59,200 nt of DNA, from NCBI GenBank assembly GCA_002887195.1, contig PJAB01000028.1:1-59200 (forward strand), written 5' to 3'. How positions within the stretch are numbered: the stretch's first letter is position 1; each line of letters begins with the position of its first letter. The stretch is from Chrysochromulina parva. Its lineage: Eukaryota > Haptophyta > Prymnesiales > Chrysochromulinaceae. The notes beneath the pieces are model-generated. The model ran no database searches. It saw only the letters and a program-made list of their open reading frames with translations, and had not been told where the DNA came from. The position numbers and the translations under genes are program-made. This document shows, piece after piece, positions 29,097 to 38,569 of this stretch.

Positions 29097-30234
29097 TCAG
29101 GCGGGGCTGAACACGATGCTCTCATTGAGCAGCTTGGCGTCCGCAAGAGTGAGCGCGTCGTCGTTGAGCGGCTTGGGCGGGAAACCTCCCTTGAGAGTGA
29201 AGGCGACGCCGGGCGCAAGGGTGGCAATGTGCTTCTTGAGCTGCAGCACCGTGTGCGTGTGGTTCGCCTTGACGACCTTGCGCGAGCCGTCGGCCATGCG
29301 CACCTGCAGTGTCGTCGTGGGTGCCGCCATGTCCAACGTGAGCTCCTGCGGCTCGGTGGCGGCCGCGCTGCTCCCTGCAGCGGCGCTCTCGTCGCGCATA
29401 GAACGCCCCTCGCCGCTGAATGGTTTGAGGGTGACGGGCGGCGGCTTGTACGCCTGCGCAGGGGCACGGGCGATGCGGCCGGGCGGTTGTCGTGGGTGTG
29501 AGTGGCGCGGTGAGAGGGCTTGGGGAGCGTCGGGAACGCGGCAGGGGAGCAGGGCAGAGCGGGGGGAAAGCTGGGGGCGGTAGGCGGCACGTCGGAAGCG
29601 CGTTGGCACAGGCAGCCAGTGCCGGTCACAACTCAACCGTTGTCCTCCCTCCCCCTCCCCACGCACGCACGGGCGAAGATGCACCTCGCCGCTCTTGTCA
29701 ATGATGTGGACGTCGCCCTCAGCAGCGCCGTCCTCGCCAATGAGCTCTGCAGGCATCTGGCCTTGGTTGACGGCGGCGAGGAAGGCGGCGTTAGCGGGGT
29801 CGTCACCCTTGCGAAGCGGACCGTCGTCCACGGTGAAGCCGTCCTTGTAGAAGGTGATCGAGTGCTCGGTCGGCGGCTTGGGCGCCGGTGCGCCCTGCAC
29901 CTGCTCGCCCGAGAGCGTATGGCCCGCACCGGTGAAGGTCGATGGGCCCGCCTGACCGCCGCCCGCCGCGCGGTGTGCGTCGATGCTCTGAGCGCCCATC
30001 TCATCGCGTGCGCGCTTCATGAACTCGCGCGGGTCGAGCACCTCTTGACCACTGCGTTCGTTGGGCGGGGAAGGTGTGAGTGGGGACGCGCTGGGGCTGG
30101 CGACCCTGTGCACGTGGGTGACGCGTTTGCACGCACCTGCCGCCGCCATTCTTCCCCTGCCCACCTGCGTAGTAGGCCTGGCGCTTGTCGTCATCATTCT
30201 CCTCCTTCACGTCCTTTATGCCGACGACGGGCAT
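29097..30234 (-). CDS. p47/Shp1-like p97 (CDC48) cofactor with SEP and UBX domains
   Basis: Three exons: 30234-30137, 30051-29685 and 29453-29097 (273 aa). The N-terminus (MPVVGIKDVKEENDDDKRQA, YYAGGQGKNGGGSGQEVLDP) matches the linker before SEP in p47/PUX proteins. The UBA domain of animal p47 is absent. The SEP domain (~75-150) contains HSITFYKDGFTVDDGPLRKG and FLAAVNQGQMPAEL. The UBX domain forms the last ~80 residues (TTTLQVRMADGSRKVVKANH, then GFPPKPLNDDALTLADA). SEP-UBX proteins recruit the AAA ATPase p97/CDC48 to membrane fusion or ubiquitin-linked tasks. Intron 2 is in frame and stop-free, so retention would add 77 residues. It shares a 90-nt divergent spacer with the next gene. Confidence 0.92.
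29454..29684 (-). other. Intron 2 (231 nt) of the SEP-UBX gene, in frame
   Basis: Donor GTGCAT after GGCGAG, acceptor CTGCGCAG before GCGTACAAG. It is C/T-rich on the gene strand. Its length is a multiple of three and it has no in-frame stop; its translation is Arg/Pro-rich and unlike the family. Confidence 0.8.
30052..30136 (-). other. Intron 1 (85 nt) of the SEP-UBX gene
   Basis: Donor GTGCGT after GGCAG, acceptor CGAACGCAG before TGGTCAAG. A split AG|T codon gives Ser and continues into the conserved LDPREF segment. Confidence 0.85.
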
Positions 30235-30324
30235 GGTGTGTCTTGTTCGTGCAATGCGAAGGCGAAGCGCGCGGGTTTCGGCGCCTCACTTCCCGCATCG
30301 AGTTCGAAAGCGCTCTTTCTTCGA
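30235..30324. promoter_or_regulatory. Short divergent promoter (SEP-UBX / coiled-coil tail-anchored gene)
   Basis: Only 90 nt lie between the two predicted ATG codons, so both transcripts must start within or very near this spacer. CTTTCTTCGAATG precedes the plus start. No TATA box. The function is inferred from position. Confidence 0.45.
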
Positions 30325-31413
30325 ATGTCGGAGGCATTTTTCTTCATCCCTCTCGTGCCGTCCTCGAAGCACTTGGAGCTCGCTACTCAGGCGCCCCTTC
30401 CGAGAGGTGAGGCCATCAAGGAGAAGATCGAGGCCCTCCACGCGAACGCCGAAGACAGGGCCTTCCAGAACCTCTCCACGCGCGCAGCAACTGCACAACT
30501 GCACAACCAAAAGGCGTCCTTTGTTGCGGCCGGAGCGAAGATGGCTGACACGATTGTGTTCCACGAGCGCGCCATCAACGTGGCTATGGACATGGCCGCT
30601 CACGATGAGCGCCGCGCCAACGAGCTGCAGAAGAAGCGCGCCAAGGCGACGCGCGAGATCAACAAGGTGTGCGATGCTGTGGCCGCATTGCAGGACCAGG
30701 AGGTCATTCGCGAGAAGGAGCACATCATGAAAATTGTGCACGCGGAGGAGCGCCGTCAGCAACACCTGAGCACCGTGTCTGCCAAGGCCGCCGCTGAGAC
30801 CGCTAAGGTGGTGAGTGCGGCCGCTAAGAAGCAGGCGGAGACCATGGCCAAGGCAATGGCGAACGATCAGCGCCACTTCAAAGCGGACCTCTACCGTTGC
30901 GAGGTGTACTATGAGGGCGTGACCAAGGAGAAGGCGAAGCACGAGGCTGCATGCGCGCGTCGCGAGGCCGCCGAGACGGCCCACCTCGCCAAAGCAGCCT
31001 GCCAGGCTGAGCGCGAGATGGGGGCGGTTAGAAAGGCGCAGGAGCACCTCGAAGCGGTGGCTGCTAAGGCGCATGCGGAGGCGACCAAGGTGGAGGCGGC
31101 GAGCGCGCGGCTAGCAGAGGAGACGGCGTCAAAGGCGGCGAAGATCGAGGAGAAGCTCGCCGCCGCCGCCGTGCGCAAGGCTGCTGTGACCTACCCGCCG
31201 TGCGCTCGCACAAAGAAACCCACTCCAACGGTCGCGCCGACTACGAAAAAGATGGCGATCCGGGTGGCGCTCGCGCTGGCGGGCGGCGCGATCGCGCGCA
31301 GCCTGTTCGTGTGGGGTGTCAAGCTCGGAGGCCTCGCTAAGCTCTCTGCTGCCGGCCTGCTCCAGTTTGGCTCTCGGGTCGCCAAGGCGGCGGCGGTCGC
31401 CAAGCTCAAGTAA
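30325..31413 (+). CDS. Ala-rich coiled-coil protein with C-terminal hydrophobic segment
   Basis: 362 aa from the ATG at 30325. Upstream in-frame sequence overlaps the opposite gene's first exon and is rejected. Residues ~30-290 are helical and Ala/Glu/Lys-rich, probably a long coiled coil (KAAAETAKVV, KAHAEATKVEAASARLAEE). Near the C-terminus a hydrophobic segment (MAIRVALALAGGAIARSLFV) is followed by amphipathic Gly/Ala-rich sequence ending KAAAVAKLK, suggesting a membrane anchor. No family is recognised. A structural or organelle-surface role is possible but unsupported. Confidence 0.7.
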   Translation: MSEAFFFIPLVPSSKHLELATQAPLPRGEAIKEKIEALHANAEDRAFQNLSTRAATAQLHNQKASFVAAGAKMADTIVFHERAINVAMDMAAHDERRANELQKKRAKATREINKVCDAVAALQDQEVIREKEHIMKIVHAEERRQQHLSTVSAKAAAETAKVVSAAAKKQAETMAKAMANDQRHFKADLYRCEVYYEGVTKEKAKHEAACARREAAETAHLAKAACQAEREMGAVRKAQEHLEAVAAKAHAEATKVEAASARLAEETASKAAKIEEKLAAAAVRKAAVTYPPCARTKKPTPTVAPTTKKMAIRVALALAGGAIARSLFVWGVKLGGLAKLSAAGLLQFGSRVAKAAAVAKLK

Positions 31414-32275
31414 AAGCGAGCCCTTTGGGCGATGCGCGCGGGTTGCACCGAGGGGATACGTGGCGCAGAAAGCGCCCCCGTGCACTGCCATCGCGGCGCG
31501 GCTGAGGATCGACTTGGCGTGGTCATGCGAACGGATCTGTGGGGAGCGAACGGGTGTTTCAGAGGCCCCTGCTGGCACATGACAGACATGAGATGTGGCA
31601 GATTGACGAATGAGCCGCTGTGCGTCTGGACCTGGTTAGTGCGGATGGTGTTGAAGAATCGCCACGTGTGTCGCCGCTGCCGCCGCCGTTTCCCGTGACA
31701 CTGAGTGTTGAGAGAGAGAGATTCGGGTAACTGACCTAAATCCTAATAGATCGACCCGAGACGCAGACTGAGTGGCGGTGAGTGCAATGGGAGAGCGAGT
31801 CGTTGTTAAACATTGGGGTTCAAGCTTCAACCGTTGTACAGGTTGAAGAGCGTAGCGGTATGAGCGGCTTGATGAGCGGATGAGCGTTTAGTATAAGTTA
31901 CTCGTGTCCAATCGTCGTGTGTATTGGCACTACGGAGAAGAAATAGGTGAGAAATAGCTGCTGTGCTACGGTGGTCGGTGCGGCGTGCCGCGAAGCTAGA
32001 CGACCCTCTGAGTGCAATCTGCACACTTCCGGTTATCTCAGCCTCTTCACACTCGCGTCAAGTCAAGTCGATTCCAAACGGAAGCCTATCGAATGTGCTC
32101 CGGAAGCCAGCAGGGGAGGACGGGCGTCGATGGAGATGGCGGAGGGGGATCCCCTCGGAGCACGAGTACGTGATTGACTTGACTTGACTTGACTTGTATC
32201 GCCTTCTTCTGCGAACGACCGCGCGTCGCCGCTTCTCGTGCAGACCCTCGAGCGCCTTGCTCGACCCCTTGGCAA
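31414..32275. other. Intergenic or 5' UTR region before CWC21
   Basis: 860 nt with no supported reading frame. Inverted pentamer arrays occur here: GTCAAGTCAAGTC at about 32056 and (TTGAC)4-5 at 32174. GTACGTGATTGAC at about 32166 and TCGTGCAG at about 32242 could bound a 5' UTR intron. Confidence 0.45.
32174..32196 (+). repeat. (TTGAC)n pentamer array upstream of CWC21
   Basis: About 4.6 head-to-tail copies of TTGAC lie about 80-100 nt before the ATG. The same pentamer array sits at a similar distance before the gene at 54358-55185. Confidence 0.85.
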
Positions 32276-32935
32276 ATGTACAACGGCATCGGCCTCGCGA
32301 GTGTGCGCGGGAGTGGCACCAATGGCTACGTCACGAAGAACATGGCGCACGTGAGCCGCCAGCGCCAGGCAGACCGCAAGAGCCAAGATCATTTCCGGGA
32401 GCCGCCAAAGCTCAAAGCGCCAGCCAAGGCGAACAGTGAGATCCTCGACCACAACCGCAAGCGTGAGGTCGAGGTCAAGTGCCTCGCTCTGCAGGAGCAG
32501 CTCGAGGAGCAGGGGCTGGCAGCCGACGAGGTCGAGGAAAAAGTGAGCGCGCTGCGCACCAAGCTGCTTGTCAAGCTTCCAGCACCAGGCGAGAGCAGCA
32601 GCAGCGGCGTGGGCGGGCGGACGGGCGAGACGCACGCCGACGCCGAACGCAAGGCGGCCGAGGCCGCGGCGCTCAAAGGCGCGCTCGGCATCAGCGAATC
32701 GTACGTGCCCGGGCAGGCCTTTGACCGGGAGCTGCAGCAGAAGCTCAAGGAGGAGCGCATGGCGAAGCGCGAGGCCGAGGAGCAGGCGCGGCGCGAGGCG
32801 GAGGAGGAGCTCGAGCGCGAGCGCGAGCGCGAGGAGCGGCGCAAGCGCAAGGAGGCTCGGCGCGAGGAGAAGGAGGCGGCGCGAGCAGAGAAAAAGATGA
32901 GGAGGAGCAAGCATCGTGACGAAGAGGACGACTGA
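32276..32935 (+). CDS. CWC21: Pre-mRNA splicing factor CWC21/SRRM2-like
   Basis: 219 aa from the ATG at 32276. The first ~30 residues are the hallmark CWC21/SRm300 N-terminus: MYNGIGLASVRGSGTNGYVT then KNMAHV. Residues ~55-105 carry the cwf21 domain (EILDHNRKREVEVKCLALQE, QGLAADEVEEKVSALRTKL). The C-terminus is a basic/acidic helical region (EREREREERRKRK) ending in a KKMRRSKHRDEEDD-like tail. CWC21 binds Prp8/Snu114 in the catalytic spliceosome and stabilises 5' splice-site positioning. The gene is of interest here because introns in this window look unusual. Confidence 0.93.
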   Translation: MYNGIGLASVRGSGTNGYVTKNMAHVSRQRQADRKSQDHFREPPKLKAPAKANSEILDHNRKREVEVKCLALQEQLEEQGLAADEVEEKVSALRTKLLVKLPAPGESSSSGVGGRTGETHADAERKAAEAAALKGALGISESYVPGQAFDRELQQKLKEERMAKREAEEQARREAEEELEREREREERRKRKEARREEKEAARAEKKMRRSKHRDEEDD

Positions 32936-33069
32936 CACAGAGGATGCTGCAACATGAGTGAGAGCACGACCATGGTTTTACGGAAGCAAAAAGTTGTCTC
33001 ATCTCGAAACCGCCGTGTGAGGAAAAGGTGGAAGAGAGACTTGACACGACTCTGCCTCCGCAGTGAGAC

Positions 33070-33684
33070 ATGCCCAAGAAGAACAAGCGCAAGGCGGAGG
33101 AGGAGGAGAAGGAGGAGAAGGAGGAGAAGGAGGAGGAGGGCGAAGAGGACGACTACGAAGACCCAAATGACGGCGAGTATGAGGAGAAGCCCAAGAAGGG
33201 CAGCGCCAAAAAAGGCAAGAAAAAGGACGAGGACGAGGATGAAAAGGCCGCCGACGACGACGACGATGACGACTCCGCGATTCCCACAGCGGACCTGAAG
33301 AAGAAATATGTGACGCTGACTCTCGTCCGCAAGGACGACAGCCTTGGATTGTCCCTCGACAACAATCACGTGACTGCAGTGAAACCAGGCGGCGCGGCAG
33401 CGGAAGCAGGCGTGCTGGTGGGCGACATCATTGTCGAGGTGATGGGCAAGGACTGCAACATTGAGCCATTCGGAAGCCTGCTCCCGAAGAACAAGTCGCT
33501 GCCCGTCAAGTTGAAAGCTATGCGCTTTGTCAAGGATGACGGCGTCAAGAAGCCGAAGAAGCCAAAGACGACGGAGACGGAGGGCGAGGCGTCCACTAGC
33601 GCTGAGACCAAGCCCGACGAAACAAAGGAGGAGCCCGAGAAGGAAGCCCAGGCCGATGAGGCCAAGGAGGAGACCAAGGCGTAA
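33070..33684 (+). CDS. Small PDZ protein with acidic/basic flanks
   Basis: 204 aa from the ATG at 33070. The N-terminal ~75 residues are Glu/Lys/Asp runs (KKNKRKAEEEEKEEKEEK). The PDZ core (~78-155) has KYVTLTLVRKDDSLGLSLDN, HVTAVKPGGAAAEAGVLVGD and IIVEVMGKD. The C-terminus is Lys/Glu/Thr-rich. The PDZ loop matches that of the protein at 18687 (DDRLGISL versus DDSLGLSL), suggesting paralogous domains. The charged flanks suggest nuclear or nucleolar location, which is weak evidence. The start lies 135 nt after the CWC21 stop on the same strand. Confidence 0.78.
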   Translation: MPKKNKRKAEEEEKEEKEEKEEEGEEDDYEDPNDGEYEEKPKKGSAKKGKKKDEDEDEKAADDDDDDDSAIPTADLKKKYVTLTLVRKDDSLGLSLDNNHVTAVKPGGAAAEAGVLVGDIIVEVMGKDCNIEPFGSLLPKNKSLPVKLKAMRFVKDDGVKKPKKPKTTETEGEASTSAETKPDETKEEPEKEAQADEAKEETKA

Positions 33685-34936
33685 GACTAATATCGAGGCT
33701 GCTCCCGCTGCCGCCAGTAAGTCACAGGCTGGGAATGAGAGCGCGGTTGCCCCTGATGACAGCCCCAATCGCATGGTGGACGCGTGCCCGAACTTGCAAT
33801 CGCGTGCTGTGGCTCGTGGTCGTGCAAGTGACCCGGCGTATATATGGGAGACATAGACAGAGCTTTACGGCATTGTGTACGGGCTATGCAACGTGTGTCG
33901 TCTAGGGGTGCGCGCCGCGGGTCCTTTGACGCCCAACTCCGAACTCGGGCGGCCTGTGCGCGGTCTACTATTTTTCATGTTTATAAGGCCCAACCCTACA
34001 GTCACCGCTATGTTTGGGAATTGAATGGTCGCCGCTCCTGCACGCTGCAGCCTGGAATACGATTTAGTTAACGCGCCGACCGCGCGCGCGGGCCGGGGAC
34101 ACGGGGGGGCGGGTTAGGGGCGGGGGGGGGGGCGGCGCGGTCTGGCCGACAGCCGGCGGCGTGGGACCGTGCACCGTGACGGTCGACCGTGGGTCCGTGG
34201 CTTGTGCGTATGTGGTCCGTGGGTGTCCGCCGCGCACCGGGCGGGGGCGCACACACGCTCTTGGTCTTCGCGCCCGTGTACGGTACATCATGGTGCGCCT
34301 TGTCCCGCCTTGACCGTGCGTGACTGTGTACTCTGACTCCGACATTCGGTCGGAGTCGGCATCATTCTCTTGACAGTTGACTCTTGGTCTTGCGACCGCC
34401 TCAGCAACATGATCAAGAAAGTCTATGTCCAATGTCACAAAAAGCCAGCACGTTACTTAGATACGTGGGCCCGTGCAGCACTCTCGGCACTCGGGACCGT
34501 CGTGCCCCCCGCAGAGGCACGTCTCTAGACGCCTCCAGACACCAGAGCTCTCCTGCTCGACCTCGTGATGACTGATGCGGCTCTGCACAGCGCGCCTCCG
34601 AAGGCGTCGTCCAAACAACGCCCCTCAAGGTCAAGCGTCCCTTGCCCTCTTGTTCTGAGTCCCCATGCTGCCCACGTCGTAGGTCGTCCGCTCCCTCACT
34701 GCCCGCCCGCCGCCTCGCCACCGGCCACCCTGCTGCCCCGCGCTCTCCCCAGCCTGTCTCCGCATGGCGTCGTATGCGTCGCTCCCAAGCACGGCTGCAG
34801 CACTGCATGGCGCCGATCCGCACACGCGCCGTGGGCACGCGCGCCGTAGACCCACGCGCTGCCGAAGCTCATGAGGAGAGAATTTCCTGCTGGGTCGTTA
34901 TCTCGGTAGTATCTCGGTAGTACCCCGATGGACTCT
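33685..34936. other. Intergenic between convergent genes, no gene seen
   Basis: About 1.25 kb. A GC-extreme block with G-runs lies at 34070-34140. Open frames on both strands are Arg-rich shadows without domains. No RNA gene recognised. Confidence 0.45.
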
Positions 34937-37900
34937 TCACGCGAAGGAGAGGATCTCCTGCTGGGTCGTGTGCAGCTGCTCACGAGTGTCGTGCAGCTCG
35001 GCCTGGAGTGCAGCGAGGCGCTCATGGAGCGTGTGGATCGTCGCGTCCTTCTTGTCGGACAGTTGGCGCACTCGCTCCTCTACGGCGCACAGCTCGCGCT
35101 CCCGCAGTGCCGCGGCCTCAGCGAGCTGCTTCTCGTGCTGCGCCGCCGCTGCCTCGGAGGCGGCTTGCAGCTTGCTCAGCTGCGTCTCGAGTGCGCGCCG
35201 CTCCTCGAGGGCGCGGATCTGCATGCAAGGAGGGAGGCACTCGGTGGCTCTCAGGTGCAATCAGAGGCTCGGTGCAATCAGAGGCACTGAGGTGCAATAA
35301 GAGGCTCTCAGGTGCAATCATGTGCAATCAGAGGCTGTCAGGTGCAATCAGAGGCACTGAGATGCAATCAGAAGTGCTCGAGCACCTGTGCCGCCTGGGT
35401 CGCCGCGTATGCTTGGCGCGCCTCGTCACTCGCGCGCTCGACGAGCGTGCGAGCGTGCAGCTGCTGCTCCTCGCTCCGCGCCGCGCTCTCGCTCAACTTG
35501 CGTTGGCACACGGCGAGCTCCTCGCAGACGACCTCCCGGCGAGCCTGGAGCGCATTCGCCGTCTCGACCGACGCCATGTAGCTCGTCTTGAGCTCATCAC
35601 GTTCCATACGTAGCGCTGCGAGCTCCTCGCGGTGCTTGGTGCGAAGGCTGGCGATCGCCTCCTCCTTTTCCGCACGCAGAGAGCGCTCGGCCGCCGCCAT
35701 CTCGACGCCAAGCTTGTCGACGACCATGCGGACCTGCTGCGTCCGCTGCTCCGCGGTGCTCGCCTCCAGAGCGACTTTCGCCTCCGCCACGCGCCGCGCC
35801 ACCTCCGACTCGAAGGCAGCCTCCCACTCGGCGCGCGCGCTCTCGTGCGCCGCGTGGGCCTTGCCGAGGGCCTGTCGGTGCTCGTCGCGAAGCCGCTCCT
35901 CGAGCTCCGCTCGGTGCGAGCGTGCGTCGGCGCGTGCGGCATCCTCGCGGCTCTTGGCCTCCCGCAGCTCGTCTTCGAGCCGCGAGATCTCCTTACGCCG
36001 CTGCTCGTCGCGCTCCGCGAGCTCGGCCGCACTATCGCGCGCGTGCCGCTGCCGCTGGCGCGTCTGCTGCTCCTCAAAGTGCAACGTCATTTGGTGCAGC
36101 CGCTGCGAGCACGCCTCCCTCTCGCGCTCCTGCGCCGCATGCTTCTCAGCGAGAGAGGCCTCCTGCAGTCGGGCGAGCTCGCGTTGCGACCGCGCGCGCT
36201 CGCTGCTCAGCTCCTGTCGGAACGTCTCGCGGAGCTCTTCCTCGAGCTTCTTGCTCTCCTCCCGATGGCGTGCGACGAGCCGCTGGATGTCGGGCTCGAG
36301 GCCGCGCACTGTACTTTCTTTGATCTCGCGTGTCTTGTCGGCGAGCCACTGCTCGCGCTTCGCCTTCTCCTGCTGACCCCACAGCTCACGCTGCTTCTTG
36401 AGCTCCTTGGCGAACGCCTCCTCACGCTGCTGCGCCTGCGCCGCGTACTTGTCCTCGAGCGCCTTGAGCTGCCCTCCGAGCGCCTCGCACTGCTTGGCGA
36501 GCTCGGCCTTGTCGGAGAGGAGCCGATCGATGAACGCGAGATGGCGCTGGATAGTGAGCTCTGACGCCTCCGCCTGCGCCGCCAGCTTGGCCTCGGCCTG
36601 TGCCGCCACCTCGCGCGACGCGGCCTGGTGCTGCTCCTCGGCCGCCACCAGCTGCGCCTGCAGCACGGCCGAGCCCTCGCGCAGCGACTGCAGTTCGGTC
36701 CGCATCGCGCTCATCTTCTGCTTCACACCCGCGTAGACGGTGTTTGCGAGCTCCGTCGCGCGCTGCGCTTGCTTGGTGCCGTTCGGCGGCGTGATCCGCT
36801 CCGCATCGGCCGCGGCGCCAGCGCTGCTGCTGCCAGCGGCGGCCGCTGCAGGTGACGTGGCAGCATGATCGGTACCGACCGCCCCGCCGAGCTCAGAGAT
36901 GAGCTGGGCGTCGCTCACCGCCGCGGCGGCGTATGGCTTCGGCAGCAGCGCGCCCTCGGGTGAGACATGGGCGTCGAAGCCGAGACGACGCGCGATCGGC
37001 GGCGACTCATCGAAGGCAGTGGCCGAGGATGCGGACGCGAGGCGCGACGCGACGCGAGCGGCAAGTGGCTGGGCAGGTAGCTGCGAGCGCAGAGGCTGCA
37101 CCGCCGCTGAAGCCGACGCGAGGCGCGAAGCGCCGCCGAAGCCTCCGCTCGTAACCGGCACCATCGACAGAGGGGCGGAGGCGGAGGCGAGCGAGGGCGG
37201 CGCGTGCGCAGTCGCGGGCGCCGCGGCGGCTGGCGGCGCGCTCGCCGCTGTGCGCCGCAACTGCTCGTCAGTCTGACTCTGCGCTTCGTCAAGGTACGAG
37301 AGGATGGACGCGAGACGATCCTTGGAGGCGCTCGAGGCGACTGAGGAGGCGACCGAGGGGGCGGCCGAAGGGGCGGCCGAAGGCGTCGAGGACGCCTTGA
37401 GGGAGGCCTCGAGGGACGCCGGGTCGGAGAGCTTCGTCGTCGATGGCATCGCGAAGGACGTTGGAAGGGCGAACCAGCCCGACGCCATGGGACTGCGGCT
37501 GCTTGCCAGCGCTGGCGGCGGCAGCAACGGTGGCGGCGCAGCAATGGCAGTCGGTGCGGCGGTGCGCGGTGCCTCGGGTGCGCGCTTCGCTAGCGGCGAC
37601 GTCGGCGCTGAGCCCTCTGCCTCCTCCGCTGATGCTGAGCTCTCGCGTTCGCATTCGGCCTCAAGCCGTCGAAATTCCTCGAGGCTCGAGCGCTGCGAGG
37701 CGCGCGTCTGGCTAACTGCGGTGCCACGGCGCGCGGGCATGGCCACGTGGCGCTCTTCGAATGCCGGGCTCGCGCCGCCCGCGGTGGGAAGCGCAGCCGG
37801 ATGCCGTTTCTTCTTGGGTGAGAGAGGAGGTGCTTCATTGACAGCAGAAGCGCTGGTGGTGGCAGCGCTATCGGCGCATTGCGCCTGCAGCTGGGCCACA

Positions 37901-38154
37901 CGCGCGCGCTCAGTTTCGATGAGCCTCATCAGCTCCGCCTGCCGGGCTTCGAGCGATTGTGCCGACGGTGCCACGGAGCGGGGCTTGGCGCCAGGGGGCG
38001 TGGCGCCTCTGTGGTGGTCGCCGCGCTCCTGACGCTTCGCCCGCAAGAGCGCGGCGACGCGTTCGCGCTGGCGCTGCCGGCTACGCTCCAGCATGGAGCG
38101 CACAGCGTGCTGCAGCGTGCACGCGGCGATGACCTCGTCGACGCGCATAGCCAT
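34937..38154 (-). CDS. CEP131: CEP131/AZI1 centriolar satellite and ciliary protein
   Basis: Two exons, 38154-35386 and 35218-34937 (1016 aa; human CEP131 is about 1080). I used the ATG at 38154 (MAMRVDEV) because the longer frame begins TTG. The N-terminus has an IQ-like helix (TLQHAVRSMLERSRQRQRER). A long low-complexity region follows, then ~500 residues of coiled coil. The diagnostic match is the block REQWLADKTREIKES then TVRGLEPDIQRLVARHREES, with FIDRLLSDKAELAKQCEAL just upstream, as in animal AZI1/CEP131. Family members act at centriolar satellites and the ciliary base in flagellum formation. The protein implies a flagellate stage. The small 3' exon supplies the final coiled coil (VEERVRQLSDKKDATIHTLH). 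Confidence 0.9.
35219..35385 (-). other. Intron (167 nt) made of CCTCTGATTGCA repeats
   Basis: Donor GTGCTC after GCACAG, acceptor TTGCATGCAG before ATCCGC, phase 0. On the gene strand the interior has about nine units of TGCACCTGA / GCCTCTGAT type. Unit sequence and the acceptor are shared with the VPS9 intron. Confidence 0.87.
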
Positions 38155-38569
38155 CGGCGAGTACAAAAGCTCCCGCGGAAGGGACGGTCGCCGCAACGGC
38201 GCTTTCGAGTTTTGTCATCGTGAACTAGAGGTATCCGCATCCGTACGTACGCCGGTCCGGTGTCTTGGGTGTCAATGTTAACCATTGGCTGTGCTTCTGT
38301 GATGAGAACGGAAATCGTCAAACTCAGTCTCGGATTCGTGCGCATCGTGGCCACCGAGGTCCGAGCGGCGCCCGGTGAAATACATGTAACCAATTTCGAA
38401 ACAACGACAAACCTCAGGCAAGAGGAAAGAGATACCGTGTCCAGTGGACCCCTAGTGGACCCCTTAACGCTTAACGTGTTGGATTCTACGAGTATTGCGA
38501 CTGGGCTCCTCGGGTAGCCCCCTACCGCTCGCAAGTATGTAACGATGCAGTTAAGCTTGGACATGCTGA
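38155..38569. other. Intergenic, no gene seen
   Basis: 5' flank of CEP131 and 3' flank of the SGNH hydrolase gene. An AG-rich, less GC-biased stretch at 38390-38460 holds a GTGGACCCCTAGTGGACCCCTTAACG direct repeat. No coding sequence is supported. Confidence 0.5.

Noticed and set aside
30061..30324. Upstream extension of the coiled-coil tail-anchored protein
   Set aside because: It would overlap exon 1 and intron 1 of the opposite SEP-UBX gene; the ATG at 30325 gives a complete protein.
32389..33774. 461-residue minus-strand frame opposite CWC21 and the small PDZ gene
   Set aside because: Poly-Leu/Val and poly-Ser are the antisense of Glu/Lys-rich coding sequence; the plus-strand genes have clear family motifs.
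34413..34838. 141-residue minus-strand frame in the spacer before CEP131
   Set aside because: Arg/Gly/Trp-rich shadow composition, no domain, and overlapping equally open frames on the other strand.
35588..36564. Long plus-strand frames opposite CEP131
   Set aside because: Leu/Ser/Arg-rich mirror of a coiled-coil coding strand; the minus strand matches CEP131.
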